From positions 186,001 to 250,000 of the forward strand of contig NZ_LQQA01000031.1 of assembly GCF_002101965.1 (NCBI RefSeq): a DNA stretch of 64,000 nucleotides, written 5' to 3'. Source of the stretch: Mycolicibacterium wolinskyi. Lineage in GTDB: Bacteria; Actinomycetota; Actinomycetes; Mycobacteriales; Mycobacteriaceae. The stretch's first letter is position 1; every line of letters begins with the position of its first letter. Shown piece after piece: positions 7,189 through 15,664 of this stretch. A model generated the notes under the pieces. The model was not told the origin of the DNA. It ran no database searches and saw only the letters and a list, made by a program, of their open reading frames with translations. Both the position numbers and the translations under genes were made by a program.

Positions 7189-8475
7189 TCAGTGGAACTG
7201 GCCCTCTTCGGTCGAGCCCGCGAGCGCGGTGGTCGAGCTGGTCGGGTCGACCGTGGTGGCGATCCGGTCGAAGTAGCCGGCGCCGACCTCGCGCTGGTGC
7301 TTCGTCGCGGTGTAGCCACGCTCCTCGGCGGCGAACTCGCGCTCCTGCAGCTCGACGTAGGCGCTCATCTGGTTGCGGGCGTAGCCGTAAGCCAGATCGA
7401 ACATCGAGTAGTTGAGCGCGTGGAAGCCGGCCAGCGTGATGAACTGGAACTTGAAGCCCATCGCGCCCAGCTCCTTCTGGAACTTCGCGATGGTCGCGTC
7501 GTCGAGGTGCTTCTTCCAGTTGAACGACGGCGAGCAGTTGTAGGCCAGCATCTGGTCCGGGAACTCGCTCTTGACGCCCTCGGCGAACTTCTTGGCCAGC
7601 TCCAGGTCCGGGGTGCCGGTCTCCATCCAGATCAGGTCGGAGTACGGCGCGTAGGCCTTGGCGCGGGCGATGCAGGGTTCCAGGCCGTTCTTGACCCGGT
7701 AGAAGCCCTCGGCGGTGCGCTCACCGGTGATGAACGGCTGATCGCGCTCGTCCACATCGGAGGTGATGAGCGTGGCGGCCTCGGCGTCGGTGCGGGCGAT
7801 GACGACGGTCGGCACGTCGGCGACGTCGGCCGCGAGACGGGCCGAGGTCAGGGTGCGGATGTGCTGCTGGGTCGGGATCAGCACCTTGCCACCGAGGTGG
7901 CCGCACTTCTTCTCCGACGCCAGCTGGTCCTCCCAGTGCGAACCGGCGACACCGGCGGCGATCATCGCCTTCTGCAGCTCGTAGACGTTCAGCGCGCCAC
8001 CGAAGCCGGCCTCACCGTCGGCGACGATCGGGGCGAGCCAGTTCTCCACCGACGTGTCGCCCTCGACCTTGGCGATCTCGTCGGCGCGCAGCAGCGCGTT
8101 GTTGATGCGGCGGACCACCTGCGGCACCGAGTTGGCCGGGTACAGGCTCTGGTCGGGGTAGGTGTGGCCGGACAGGTTCGCGTCACCGGCGACCTGCCAA
8201 CCCGACAGGTAGATGGCCTTCAGGCCGGCGCGGACCTGCTGGACGGCCATGTTGCCGGTCAGCGCGCCGAGCGCGTTGACGAAGTCCATGTCGTGGAGCT
8301 GCTCCCAGAGCACCTCGGCGCCGCGGCGGGCCAGCGTGGCCTCCTCGACGACGGAGCCCTGCAGTGCGACGACGTCGGCCGGGGTGTAGGTGCGGGTGAT
8401 GCCCTTCCAGCGGGGGTTGTGATCCCAGTCGTGCTGGATCTGTTCCGGTGATTTCGGGGTGCCCACGGTCGACAT
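7189..8475 (-). CDS. icl: Isocitrate lyase
   Basis: 428 residues, the length of mycobacterial Icl1. It carries the catalytic motif KKCGHLGGK (around residue 190), GYQVAGDANLSG-type substrate loop residues and the FQFITLAGFHALN segment near the C-terminus. It cleaves isocitrate to glyoxylate and succinate in the glyoxylate shunt and can act in the methylcitrate cycle. The start ATG is preceded by AAGGAGAAGTCCT. It is probably regulated by RamB, encoded at 9682-11097: RamB-like boxes lie at 8611-8653, about 140-180 bp upstream. The acyl-ACP thioesterase gene lies upstream on the same strand, but a 266-bp gap argues for a separate icl promoter. Confidence 0.97.
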   Translation of the reverse strand: MSTVGTPKSPEQIQHDWDHNPRWKGITRTYTPADVVALQGSVVEEATLARRGAEVLWEQLHDMDFVNALGALTGNMAVQQVRAGLKAIYLSGWQVAGDANLSGHTYPDQSLYPANSVPQVVRRINNALLRADEIAKVEGDTSVENWLAPIVADGEAGFGGALNVYELQKAMIAAGVAGSHWEDQLASEKKCGHLGGKVLIPTQQHIRTLTSARLAADVADVPTVVIARTDAEAATLITSDVDERDQPFITGERTAEGFYRVKNGLEPCIARAKAYAPYSDLIWMETGTPDLELAKKFAEGVKSEFPDQMLAYNCSPSFNWKKHLDDATIAKFQKELGAMGFKFQFITLAGFHALNYSMFDLAYGYARNQMSAYVELQEREFAAEERGYTATKHQREVGAGYFDRIATTVDPTSSTTALAGSTEEGQFH

Positions 8476-8501
8476 AGGACTTCTCCTTCGGTTGTTAAGA
8501 C

Positions 8502-8542
8502 GCTGCGGCGCCGTACGCGTCGTTGGTTGTTAACGCCGCAGC
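8502..8542 (-). promoter_or_regulatory. Hairpin in the icl leader region
   Basis: GCTGCGGCG (8502-8510) pairs perfectly with CGCCGCAGC (8534-8542) around a 23-nt loop, ending 26 bp before the icl start. A GGTTGTTAA direct repeat occurs at its edges. Whether it forms in the mRNA depends on the transcription start, which I cannot see. Confidence 0.4.
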
Positions 8543-8610
8543 AGCTTCACTGTTGTGCTAATCCGACCATGGCACAGCACATATCCGCAGGTCCACCCGT
8601 TTCAGTTGCC

Positions 8611-8653
8611 AACTTTCGCCAAACCGCCGCGTTAACTTGCAAAGTTTGCGAAG
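8611..8653 (-). promoter_or_regulatory. Candidate RamB/PrpR boxes upstream of icl
   Basis: Two sites resemble the AAACTTTGCAAA-type boxes known for RamB and the TTTGC/GCAAA half-sites of the related regulator PrpR. The first is AACTTTCGCCAAA at 8611-8623. The second is an inverted pair at 8636-8653, CTTGCAAA and TTTGCGAAG around one base. RamB is known to bind the icl1 promoter in M. tuberculosis. The rest of the 8476-8741 gap shows no gene. Confidence 0.6.
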
Positions 8654-8741
8654 AAATATGATGGCTGTACCGGTTCAGAAGCTACCGCCGAGTAACCAGT
8701 TTTCGCTGGTCAGTACGCTCGTACTGTTAAACCTGATTGAT

Positions 8742-9563
8742 TCAGATCGAGAAGAGAGCTGCGACGGCTTTCGTCTCCTCGCTGACCGCATATGTGAGCG
8801 TTGTAACAGTCCGATCCGTGAGCTCCGGCCCGAACTTGTCGGTCGAACCGGGCGGGTGCGTGTGCGAGATGATCTCGAGTTTGTCGCCAAGCGCGACCGG
8901 AGCGTCGTGTTCGATCGTCACCCGCAACGGCTCCTCAAGGAGCTCGGGATGGGTGTGCAGGTAGTCCTCGATCACCGTCCAGTAGACGGAGTTGTTCATG
9001 TGGTCGAACAGGTCGATATCGGACACCCGGACCGGGTATTCGCGGATCTCGTCGGCGTCGTCACGACTGCCGGCCTTCAGGTAGGCCTTCCATCGCAGCC
9101 GGGCCTCGTCGGTCGTCCGTCGCAGGCCCTCGAGGAAGTCGTCGGAGATGCGGGCAGGCCCCTGCGTCTCGCGGTTGATGTTGATCCAGAACGCCTCGGA
9201 CTCCATCAATCCGCCCTTGCGGCCGTCGATGCGCACACGCATCTCACACCACCGGTTCGACGTACCCGAACACCACCGGCGCATCCGCAGCATGTCCTGA
9301 AACTCGATGGGCCGGATCAGGTCGATCATCGTCCGCCGGACGATCCACAACGGGTGGGTCTCCTCGAACCCCATCTCCCGCAACTGATCAGAGCCGATGT
9401 CCTGGATGTGACGGCACGCGGCGTCGAATCGCAGCCGGCCGACCCGGTTGATATCGCCCACCCGCAGTGGCCATTGCCGGTCGAAGACGTCGGGATGGGG
9501 ATCGGGCACCGGCATCATCGTCTTGCCCAGTCCGGTCGTCGGTTTGCCTGCGGTGCCCGTCAT
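8742..9563 (-). CDS. Acyl-ACP/acyl-CoA thioesterase (Rv0466-like)
   Basis: 273 residues with two hot-dog halves. The first contains RVGDINRVGRLRFDAACRHI and the second YPVRVSDIDLFDHMNNSVYWTVIEDYL, with the DxDxxxHxNN arrangement of acyl-ACP thioesterases. The tryptophan- and arginine-rich segment RMRRWCSGTSNRWCEMR also fits PF01643. It likely releases fatty acids from acyl carriers. It sits between icl and ramB, as Rv0466 does in M. tuberculosis, and is divergent from ramB. Confidence 0.85.
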   Translation of the reverse strand: MTGTAGKPTTGLGKTMMPVPDPHPDVFDRQWPLRVGDINRVGRLRFDAACRHIQDIGSDQLREMGFEETHPLWIVRRTMIDLIRPIEFQDMLRMRRWCSGTSNRWCEMRVRIDGRKGGLMESEAFWININRETQGPARISDDFLEGLRRTTDEARLRWKAYLKAGSRDDADEIREYPVRVSDIDLFDHMNNSVYWTVIEDYLHTHPELLEEPLRVTIEHDAPVALGDKLEIISHTHPPGSTDKFGPELTDRTVTTLTYAVSEETKAVAALFSI

Positions 9564-9641
9564 CTAAATCTCCCCAATCGGTGGCCTAGGGCGATCATGC
9601 CAGGCGTCTCTACGCAGCCCTAAGTACCAATCTGCCAAGAA

Positions 9642-9666
9642 TGCGAAGTCAACTCTTTGCAACGTT
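9642..9666 (+). promoter_or_regulatory. Candidate RamB autoregulatory box
   Basis: TGCGAAG (9642-9648) and CTTTGCA (9655-9661) form a near-inverted pair. They lie within AACTCTTTGCAACGTT, 16-40 bp upstream of the ramB GTG start. The half-sites match those in front of icl, consistent with the known autoregulation of RamB. Confidence 0.55.
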
Positions 9667-9681
9667 GTTAGCCTGTTTGAC

Positions 9682-11097
9682 GTGGCAAAAACCTTCGTCG
9701 GCTCACGAGTGCGACAGCTGCGAAGCGAGCGTGGATTCAGCCAGGCGGCGCTGGCGCAGATGCTCGAGATCTCCCCCAGCTACCTCAACCAGATCGAACA
9801 CGATGTCCGGCCGCTGACGGTCGCGGTGCTGCTGCGCATCACCGAGGTGTTCGGTGTGGACGCGACCTTTTTCGCATCCCAGGACGACACCAGGCTGGTC
9901 GCCGAACTGCGCGAGGTGACGATGGACCGCGACTTCGGCGTTGACGTCGAGCTCAGCGAAATCGCCGACATGGTTTCCGCGCATCCGAATCTCGCCCGCG
10001 CGATGGTCAACCTGCACCGGCGCTACCGCCTGACCACGACCCAACTCGCGGCGGCCACCGAGGACCGGTACTCCGACGGCAGTGGCAGCGGATCGATCAC
10101 CATGCCGCACGAAGAGGTGCGCGACTACTTCTACCAACGGCAGAACTACCTGCACGAGCTCGACACCGCGGCCGAGGACCTGACCGCCCGTATCCGGATG
10201 CACCGCGGTGATCTGGCCGGCGAGCTGTCGAATCGGCTGACCACCGTGCACAACGTTCGCATCGTGCGGCGCATCGATCTGGGCGACACCGTCCTGCACC
10301 GCTATGACCCGGCCACCAAGACGCTGGAGATGGGCAATCACCTCTCCCGCGGCCAGCAGGTGTTCAAGATGGCCGCCGAGCTGGCCTACCTGGAGTTCGG
10401 CGACCTCATCGACCAGCTGGTCGACGAAGGCATGTTCACCAGCGACGAGTCACGCACACTGGCACGGCTCGGCCTGGCCAACTACTTCGCCGCGGCAACG
10501 GTGCTGCCGTACCGCCAGTTCCACGACGTGGCCGAGAACTTCCGCTACGACGTCGAGCGGCTCTCGGCGTTCTACTCGGTGAGCTACGAGACCATCGCGC
10601 ACCGGCTCTCCACGCTGCAACGCCCGTCGATGCGGGGCGTGCCGTTCTCCTTCGTGCGCGTGGACCGCGCGGGCAACATGTCAAAGCGCCAGTCCGCCAC
10701 CGGTTTTCACTTCTCATCCTCGGGCGGTACGTGTCCGCTGTGGAATGTGTACGAGACGTTCAGCAACCCGGGCAAGATCGGCGTGCAGATCGCCCAGATG
10801 CCCGACGGCCGCAACTACATGTGGGTCGCGCGCACCGTGGAGCGTCGCGCGTCGCGATACGGGCAGCCGGGCAAGACCTTCGCGATCGGGCTGGGCTGCG
10901 AACTGCGCCACGCCCACCGACTCGTCTACTCGGAAGGCCTCGACCTGTCCGGAGAGGTCGCGACCCCCATCGGGTCGGGTTGCCGGGTCTGCGAACGCGA
11001 CAACTGCCCACAACGCGCGTTCCCCGCCCTGGGCCGGGCCCTCGATCTCGACGAGCACCGATCGACCGTGTCGCCATATCTGGTGAAGCAGTCCTGA
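9682..11097 (+). CDS. ramB: Transcriptional regulator of acetate/glyoxylate metabolism RamB
   Basis: 471 residues from GTG 9682. An XRE-type HTH occupies about 8-62 (VRQLRSERGFSQAALAQMLE, then SPSYLNQIEHDVRPL). The middle region resembles an IrrE/ImmA-like domain. The C-terminal short-chain fatty acyl regulator domain contains LQRPSMRGVPFSFVRVDRAG and a cysteine cluster GCRVCERDNCPQRAFP. This layout and the N-terminus match M. tuberculosis RamB (Rv0465c), which controls icl1 according to carbon source. It is divergent from the thioesterase gene and lies 27 bp upstream of the carboxymuconolactone decarboxylase-like gene. Confidence 0.95.
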   Translation: MAKTFVGSRVRQLRSERGFSQAALAQMLEISPSYLNQIEHDVRPLTVAVLLRITEVFGVDATFFASQDDTRLVAELREVTMDRDFGVDVELSEIADMVSAHPNLARAMVNLHRRYRLTTTQLAAATEDRYSDGSGSGSITMPHEEVRDYFYQRQNYLHELDTAAEDLTARIRMHRGDLAGELSNRLTTVHNVRIVRRIDLGDTVLHRYDPATKTLEMGNHLSRGQQVFKMAAELAYLEFGDLIDQLVDEGMFTSDESRTLARLGLANYFAAATVLPYRQFHDVAENFRYDVERLSAFYSVSYETIAHRLSTLQRPSMRGVPFSFVRVDRAGNMSKRQSATGFHFSSSGGTCPLWNVYETFSNPGKIGVQIAQMPDGRNYMWVARTVERRASRYGQPGKTFAIGLGCELRHAHRLVYSEGLDLSGEVATPIGSGCRVCERDNCPQRAFPALGRALDLDEHRSTVSPYLVKQS

Positions 11098-11124
11098 CGG
11101 CCTCGCTGTGCCAAACTCGGTTGA

Positions 11125-11676
11125 GTGAGCGCATTAGAGCCTGCCCGTATCGCACCGGGCGGATTTCGGGAGCTGGGACCGATCAACTGGGCCATCGCCA
11201 AACTTGGCGCGCGGGCCATCCGGGCCCCGAGGTTCACGCTGTTCAATGTGCTCGGACAGCACAAGCTGCTGTTCCTGGCTTGGCTGCCGTATTCGGGCGT
11301 GCTACTCGGCAGGCTCGGCAAGCTGCCCCGCAAGGATGCCGAGTTGATCATCCTGCGGGTCGGGCATCTGCGGGATTGTGAGTACGAACTCCAGCAGCAC
11401 CGCAGGCTGGCCCGTAGCCGCGGCGTGGACGCCGAAACCCAGGCCAAAATCTTCGAGGGGCCCGACGCCGCGGGCCTGACCGACCGTCAGCGCGTACTCA
11501 TCACCGCGACAGACGAATTCGTCGTGACGCGCTCGATGTCGTCGGAAACCTGGGCCACGCTGTCCAAGCACCTCAACAAGCAGCAGCTCATCGAATTCTG
11601 CATGCTGGCAGCGCAATACGACGGCCTGGCCGCCACGATGGCCACGCTGCGGATGCCGCTGGACTTCCCGGACTGA
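11125..11676 (+). CDS. Carboxymuconolactone decarboxylase/AhpD-like protein
   Basis: 183 residues from GTG 11125. The core RKDAELIILRVGHLRDCEYELQQHRRLA is the CMD-family helix pair, in which catalytic Cys/His residues usually lie. Only one Cys is seen in the CEYELQQH position, so the AhpD CxxC pair is missing. A peroxidase-like function is therefore less likely than a decarboxylase- or isomerase-like one. It follows ramB closely and corresponds in position to Rv0464c. An inverted repeat begins 8 bp after the stop. Confidence 0.8.
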   Translation: MSALEPARIAPGGFRELGPINWAIAKLGARAIRAPRFTLFNVLGQHKLLFLAWLPYSGVLLGRLGKLPRKDAELIILRVGHLRDCEYELQQHRRLARSRGVDAETQAKIFEGPDAAGLTDRQRVLITATDEFVVTRSMSSETWATLSKHLNKQQLIEFCMLAAQYDGLAATMATLRMPLDFPD

Positions 11677-11683
11677 CGAGTGA

Positions 11684-11728
11684 TTTGTGCACCTGCCGTA
11701 ACGGTGGGCGTTACCGCGGGTGCACAAG
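11684..11728. terminator. Inverted repeat between convergent genes
   Basis: The arms 11684-11703 and 11709-11728 match at 17 of 20 positions around a 5-nt loop. The core TTGTGCAC/GTGCACAA is shared with hairpins elsewhere in the window. Its place between two convergent stops (11676 and 11737) suggests bidirectional termination; no T-tract is present. Confidence 0.65.
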
Positions 11729-11736
11729 TCGCCGGA

Positions 11737-12006
11737 CTAGAGGTAGGTCACCCCGAGCACGGCGAGTGAGAACAGCACGGGCGAGACGGGCAGGCACCAC
11801 AGGAACGCCGCCCACACAAGTGACTTGTTCTGATATTTGCGCCAGCCGAACCACGCGGCCGCCAGCGCACCGGCGAACGACAGCCCGGCGACCACCAACA
11901 CCCACCGGGTGACTCTCGAGCTGTCGGTCGCCAACGTGATGGCGGCCAGCCACAGGATGTGGCCGACCACCAACCCGGCTATGCCGGCGACGATTTCGTT
12001 TCTCAA
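11737..12006 (-). CDS. Small membrane protein (Rv0463-like)
   Basis: 89 residues if it starts at the TTG that overlaps the lpd stop codon (TTTTGA), giving LRNEIVAGIAGLVVGHILWL. Longer readings run inside lpd in another frame and are shadows. It has three hydrophobic stretches (about 5-25, 32-52 and 62-84) and ends WCLPVSPVLFSLAVLGVTYL. The arrangement directly after lpd and the tail match remembered Rv0463, a conserved membrane protein of unknown function. The 4-nt overlap suggests translational coupling with lpd. Confidence 0.75.
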   Translation of the reverse strand: MRNEIVAGIAGLVVGHILWLAAITLATDSSRVTRWVLVVAGLSFAGALAAAWFGWRKYQNKSLVWAAFLWCLPVSPVLFSLAVLGVTYL

Positions 12007-13397
12007 AAGTTGATCATGTGGCCGGCCAGGCCGTGGAAGCACTCCTGCAACGCCTCCGACAGTGTCGGGTGGGTGTGCACGTTGCGGGTCAGCTCGTTGA
12101 CCGTCAGGTCCCACTTCTGGGCCAGCGTCAGCTCGGGCAGCAGCTCGGAGACGTCCGGCCCGATCAAGTGTCCGCCGAGCAGCTCACCGTACTTGCTGTC
12201 GGCGATCAGCTTGACGAAGCCCGTCGGGTCGGCCAGACCGTGCGCCTTGCCGTTCGCGGTGAACGGGAACTTGGCGACTCTAACGTCGTAGCCCTCTTCC
12301 CTGGCCTGTTCCTCGGTGAGACCGAAGCTGGCCACCTGCGGCTGGCAGAACGTGGCGCGCGGCATCATCCGGTAGTCGCCGAGCGGCAAAGTCTCTGCGC
12401 CGCCGATGGTTTCGGCGGCGACGACACCCTGCGCCTCGGCCACGTGGGCGAGCTGCAGCTTGCCGGTGACATCGCCGATCGCGTAGATGTGCGGCACGTT
12501 GGTGCGCATGTAGTCGTCGATCCCGATGGCCTTGCGATCGGTGAGCGCGACGCCCGCCTTGTCCAGGCCGAAGCCCTCGACATTGGGTGCGAAGCCGATG
12601 GCCTGCAGCACCTTGTCGGCCTTGAGCTCTTCGGACTTGCCGTCCTTGCTCACGGTGACCTTGACGCTCGAGCCCTGATCGTCGATGGCCTCGACCTTGG
12701 TGCCGGTGAGGATCTTCACGCCGAGCTTCTTGTACTGCTTCTCGATCTCCTTGGAGACCTCGGCGTCCTCGTTGGGCAGCGCGCGCGGCAGGAACTCGAC
12801 GATCGTGACGTCGACGCCGTAGTTCTTCAGGACGTAGGCGAACTCCATGCCGATCGCGCCGGCCCCGGCGATGATGATCGAGCCGGGCAGCTCGCGCGAC
12901 AGGATCTGGGTCTCGTAGGTGACCACGTTGTCGCTCAGCGACGTGCCCGGTACGAGCCGAGTCGACGATCCGGTCGCGATGATCGCGTTGTCGAACTCGA
13001 CCTTCTCGGTCCCGCCGTCGTTCAGATCGACCTCAAGGCTGTTGGGCCCGGTGAACTTCCCGTACCCGTGGATCTCGGTGATCTTGTTCTTCTTCATCAG
13101 GAAGTGCACACCGGCGACGCGGCCGTCGGCGACCTTGCGGCTGCGGTCGAATGCCGCGCCGTAGTCGAACGTGGCTTCACCACCGATGCCGAAGGTCTTG
13201 GCTTCCTTGTTGAAGATGTGGGCGATCTCCGCGTTGCGCAGCAGCGCCTTCGACGGGATACACCCGACGTTGAGGCACACGCCGCCCCAGTACTTGGGTT
13301 CGACAATGGCGGTATTCAGCCCCAGCTGGGCGGCACGAATGGCCGCGACGTATCCACCGGGGCCGGCTCCGAGAACGACGACGTCAAAGTGGGTCAC
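12003..13397 (-). CDS. lpd: Dihydrolipoamide dehydrogenase
   Basis: 464 residues. FAD motif VVVLGAGPGGYVAAI at the N-terminus, redox-active CLNVGCIPSK (Cys41 and Cys46), NAD motif IIAGAGAIGMEFAYVLKNYG, and the C-terminal HTHPTLSEAL containing the catalytic His-Glu pair. It reoxidises dihydrolipoyl groups of pyruvate, 2-oxoglutarate and branched-chain dehydrogenase complexes; in mycobacteria it also serves the AhpD/AhpC peroxidase system. It is probably the first gene of a two-gene unit with the small membrane protein. Confidence 0.97.
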   Translation of the reverse strand: MTHFDVVVLGAGPGGYVAAIRAAQLGLNTAIVEPKYWGGVCLNVGCIPSKALLRNAEIAHIFNKEAKTFGIGGEATFDYGAAFDRSRKVADGRVAGVHFLMKKNKITEIHGYGKFTGPNSLEVDLNDGGTEKVEFDNAIIATGSSTRLVPGTSLSDNVVTYETQILSRELPGSIIIAGAGAIGMEFAYVLKNYGVDVTIVEFLPRALPNEDAEVSKEIEKQYKKLGVKILTGTKVEAIDDQGSSVKVTVSKDGKSEELKADKVLQAIGFAPNVEGFGLDKAGVALTDRKAIGIDDYMRTNVPHIYAIGDVTGKLQLAHVAEAQGVVAAETIGGAETLPLGDYRMMPRATFCQPQVASFGLTEEQAREEGYDVRVAKFPFTANGKAHGLADPTGFVKLIADSKYGELLGGHLIGPDVSELLPELTLAQKWDLTVNELTRNVHTHPTLSEALQECFHGLAGHMINF

Positions 13398-13455
13398 GCT
13401 CCCACCCTAGTGGGCGGAGTTGTCCGCCCACACGGTCCGGTGCGAACTGGGCCGC

Positions 13456-14073
13456 TCATGCGACAGGCAACACGTGTGTGCGGGTGCTCAACGCACTGAC
13501 CAGTTCCGCGTCATGGCTGACCAACACCAGGCTGGCGCCTTCCCTGGCGATGTCGTGCAACAGCTTGGCAACGTCGTCGGTCGCGATCGGATCGAGCATC
13601 GCCGACGGCTCGTCGCACAGCAAGAACTCGGGCCGCTGCACGACAACCCTGCCCAGGCAGGCCCGCTGCAACTGACCGTCACTCACCTGCCCGGGATAGC
13701 GTTCCAGCAACGATTCGTCGAGCCCGACCCGACGCGCGACGGCGGCGACGGTCACGGTCTCCCGCCGGATGGTCGCCGGTTCGGCGATGATGCGGCCGAG
13801 TGTCCAGCGTGGATTGCACACCAGCCGGGGATGCTGGGCCACCAACGCGACCGCTGCCTGCCGGGGCGGGGCGAGGCTCCCGTGGTAGCGCACCTCACCT
13901 TCGTCCGGTCGCCGCAATCCGGCGAGGACTCGCAGCAGTGTGGTCTTGCCGCACCCGGACGGTCCGGTGACACCGACGATCTCGCCGCCACCGACGGCGA
14001 GTCCGACAGCGTCGAGAACTCTCCGCCCACCAAACGAGACGGTGACGCCGCGCGCCTCCAAGCGAGCGCTCAC
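13456..14073 (-). CDS. ABC transporter ATP-binding protein (DppF/NikE-like)
   Basis: 205 residues from GTG. Walker A is GPSGCGKTT (about 37-45) and Walker B is FLLCDEPSAML, with the His switch in LVLVSHDAELV. The signature loop reads VSDGQLQRACL instead of LSGGQ, a visible deviation that may lower activity in this half of the ATPase pair. It is shorter than usual for the family and lacks the C-terminal oligopeptide domain. It is the last gene of a five-gene operon and overlaps the preceding ATPase gene by 4 nt. Confidence 0.88.
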   Translation of the reverse strand: MSARLEARGVTVSFGGRRVLDAVGLAVGGGEIVGVTGPSGCGKTTLLRVLAGLRRPDEGEVRYHGSLAPPRQAAVALVAQHPRLVCNPRWTLGRIIAEPATIRRETVTVAAVARRVGLDESLLERYPGQVSDGQLQRACLGRVVVQRPEFLLCDEPSAMLDPIATDDVAKLLHDIAREGASLVLVSHDAELVSALSTRTHVLPVA

Positions 14074-14840
14074 AGCGCGACCGCCGCGAAGAACCGCCGC
14101 ACATAGTCGTCCGCATCATCGAGCAACTCGGCGGCTGCCGCCTGCCGCAGGACGGTTCCGGCTCGCATCAACGCGATGTCGTCGCAGGCTGCCGCACGTA
14201 GCAGCGACGGCAGATCGTGGGTGACGACGAGCACGCCCGCGCCGTCGGCCGCCGCGTCTGCCAGCAGCCGCCACACCATGGCCGCGTTGTCGGGATCGAG
14301 TGCCGATGTCGGCTCGTCGGCGATGAGCAGCCGTGGTCGTCCCGACAGCGCGGCGGCAATGGCCATCCGCTGCGCCATGCCGCCGGACAGTTCATGCGGA
14401 TAGCGATCAGCGACGTCGGCGGCCAGCCCCACCGCGTTGATCAGTTGCCCGGGTGTGCGTTCGGAATCGAGGAGTTCGCACACCTCGGCGAGCTGCGATC
14501 CGATCGTGCGCACCGGTGTGAACGACGTGGCCGCCGACTGCGGCACGAACCCGACGTGGCGGCCCCTGAGCGGACGCCAGCCGGACTCTCCGGCGAGGGT
14601 CATGTCCTGGCCGCTGACCAGGATGCCGCCGGAAACCCGCGCCGCCGGCGGCAGCAGCCCACACAGCGCACCGGCCACCAGCGACTTTCCGCACCCAGAC
14701 TCGCCGATCAGCGCGGTCACCCGACCCTGCTCGACCACCAGGTCGACTTCGTCGAGCACGCGTACCGCGCGCGCATCGCGACCCCGGCGGGTGGCGATGT
14801 CGACGGTCAGTTCGCGCAACTGTGCCGCCGGAGGTGCCAT
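14070..14840 (-). CDS. ABC transporter ATP-binding protein (DppD/NikD-like)
   Basis: 256 residues from the ATG giving MAPPAAQLRELTVDI; the longer open frame upstream lies within the permease gene. Walker A is GESGCGKSL, the signature is LSGGMAQRMAI, Walker B is LLIADEPTSALD and the switch is VVTHD. The motif SFTPVRTIGSQLAEV is typical of peptide/nickel ABC ATPases. It overlaps the permease stop by 1 nt and the next ATPase start by 4 nt, showing translational coupling. Confidence 0.9.
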   Translation of the reverse strand: MAPPAAQLRELTVDIATRRGRDARAVRVLDEVDLVVEQGRVTALIGESGCGKSLVAGALCGLLPPAARVSGGILVSGQDMTLAGESGWRPLRGRHVGFVPQSAATSFTPVRTIGSQLAEVCELLDSERTPGQLINAVGLAADVADRYPHELSGGMAQRMAIAAALSGRPRLLIADEPTSALDPDNAAMVWRLLADAAADGAGVLVVTHDLPSLLRAAACDDIALMRAGTVLRQAAAAELLDDADDYVRRFFAAVAL

Positions 14841-15664
14841 CACCACACCTGCCCGGCCGGCGGGGCGTTTCGTCGGCGCACCGCCGCGCCCGCCGAGGCG
14901 AATGCCAACGCCGTGACCATCAGCGCGAAAGCCGGCACCGCGAGCGTCCACCATGCTCCGGTCAGCACGTCGCCGCGGGCCTGACCCAGCATGGTGCCGA
15001 GGCTGGCCCGGTCCGGTGACAGCCCCACCCCGAGAAAAGACAGCGTCGATTCGTGCCACACGGCGTGCGGCAGCAACATGACCATCGCGACGAGTGCCTG
15101 CCCGGTGACGGCCGGAACCAAGTGGTGGCGCGCGATGAACCAGTGCGACGCGCCGGCCAGCCGTGCCGACTGCACCCAGCCGGCGTCGGCCAGCGACAGC
15201 AACTCGGCACGGACGACGCGCGCGACCGCGGGCCAATGCGTCAGCGCGATCGACGCGATGATCGCCAACGGAGCGCCGCGCCACATCGCGGCGATGACGA
15301 TGCCCACGACCAGATGCGGCAGCGCATTGAAGCCGTCGACCACGCGCATCACGGTCGCGTCGATCCACCCGCCGGCCAGGGCCGAACCCACGCCGATCAC
15401 CAGACCGAGCACCGTCGCAGCCAGCGCGCACACCGCGGCGATCACCAAGGAGATCCGCAATCCCTCGGCCGATCGCACCAGCAGGTCATAGCCCGAGTGG
15501 TCGGTCCCCGCCAGATGGTCCGCGCCCGGCGGACGAAGCGCCGCACCGAAATCGGCGACCTGCTCCCCGGCGAGCACCGGAATGATCACAGCGGCGGCGA
15601 CGATCGCCCCGATCACAAGCCAGGGCCGGCCCACCCGGTCTCGCGCATCCTGCAGCACGGTCAT
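14840..15664 (-). CDS. ABC transporter permease (DppC/NikC-like)
   Basis: 274 residues. An N-terminal membrane helix (about 15-35) precedes a periplasmic loop with GTDHSGYDLLVRSAEGLRIS, the DxxGRDxxSR-like motif of DppC permeases. Four or five more helices follow, with the EAA-type loop LSLADAGWVQSARLAGASHW. It overlaps the dppB-like gene by 4 nt and pairs with it to form the channel. Confidence 0.9.
   Translation of the reverse strand: MTVLQDARDRVGRPWLVIGAIVAAAVIIPVLAGEQVADFGAALRPPGADHLAGTDHSGYDLLVRSAEGLRISLVIAAVCALAATVLGLVIGVGSALAGGWIDATVMRVVDGFNALPHLVVGIVIAAMWRGAPLAIIASIALTHWPAVARVVRAELLSLADAGWVQSARLAGASHWFIARHHLVPAVTGQALVAMVMLLPHAVWHESTLSFLGVGLSPDRASLGTMLGQARGDVLTGAWWTLAVPAFALMVTALAFASAGAAVRRRNAPPAGQVW

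Noticed and set aside
7192..8451. 419-codon open frame antisense to icl
   Set aside because: It mirrors the isocitrate lyase frame. The protein is a low-complexity Val/Arg/Gly/Asp/Leu mix without motifs, as expected of an antisense frame in GC-rich DNA.
12018..13499. 493-codon open frame antisense to lpd
   Set aside because: Shadow of lpd on the other strand; composition is repetitive Val/Leu/Asp/Gly with no recognisable domain.
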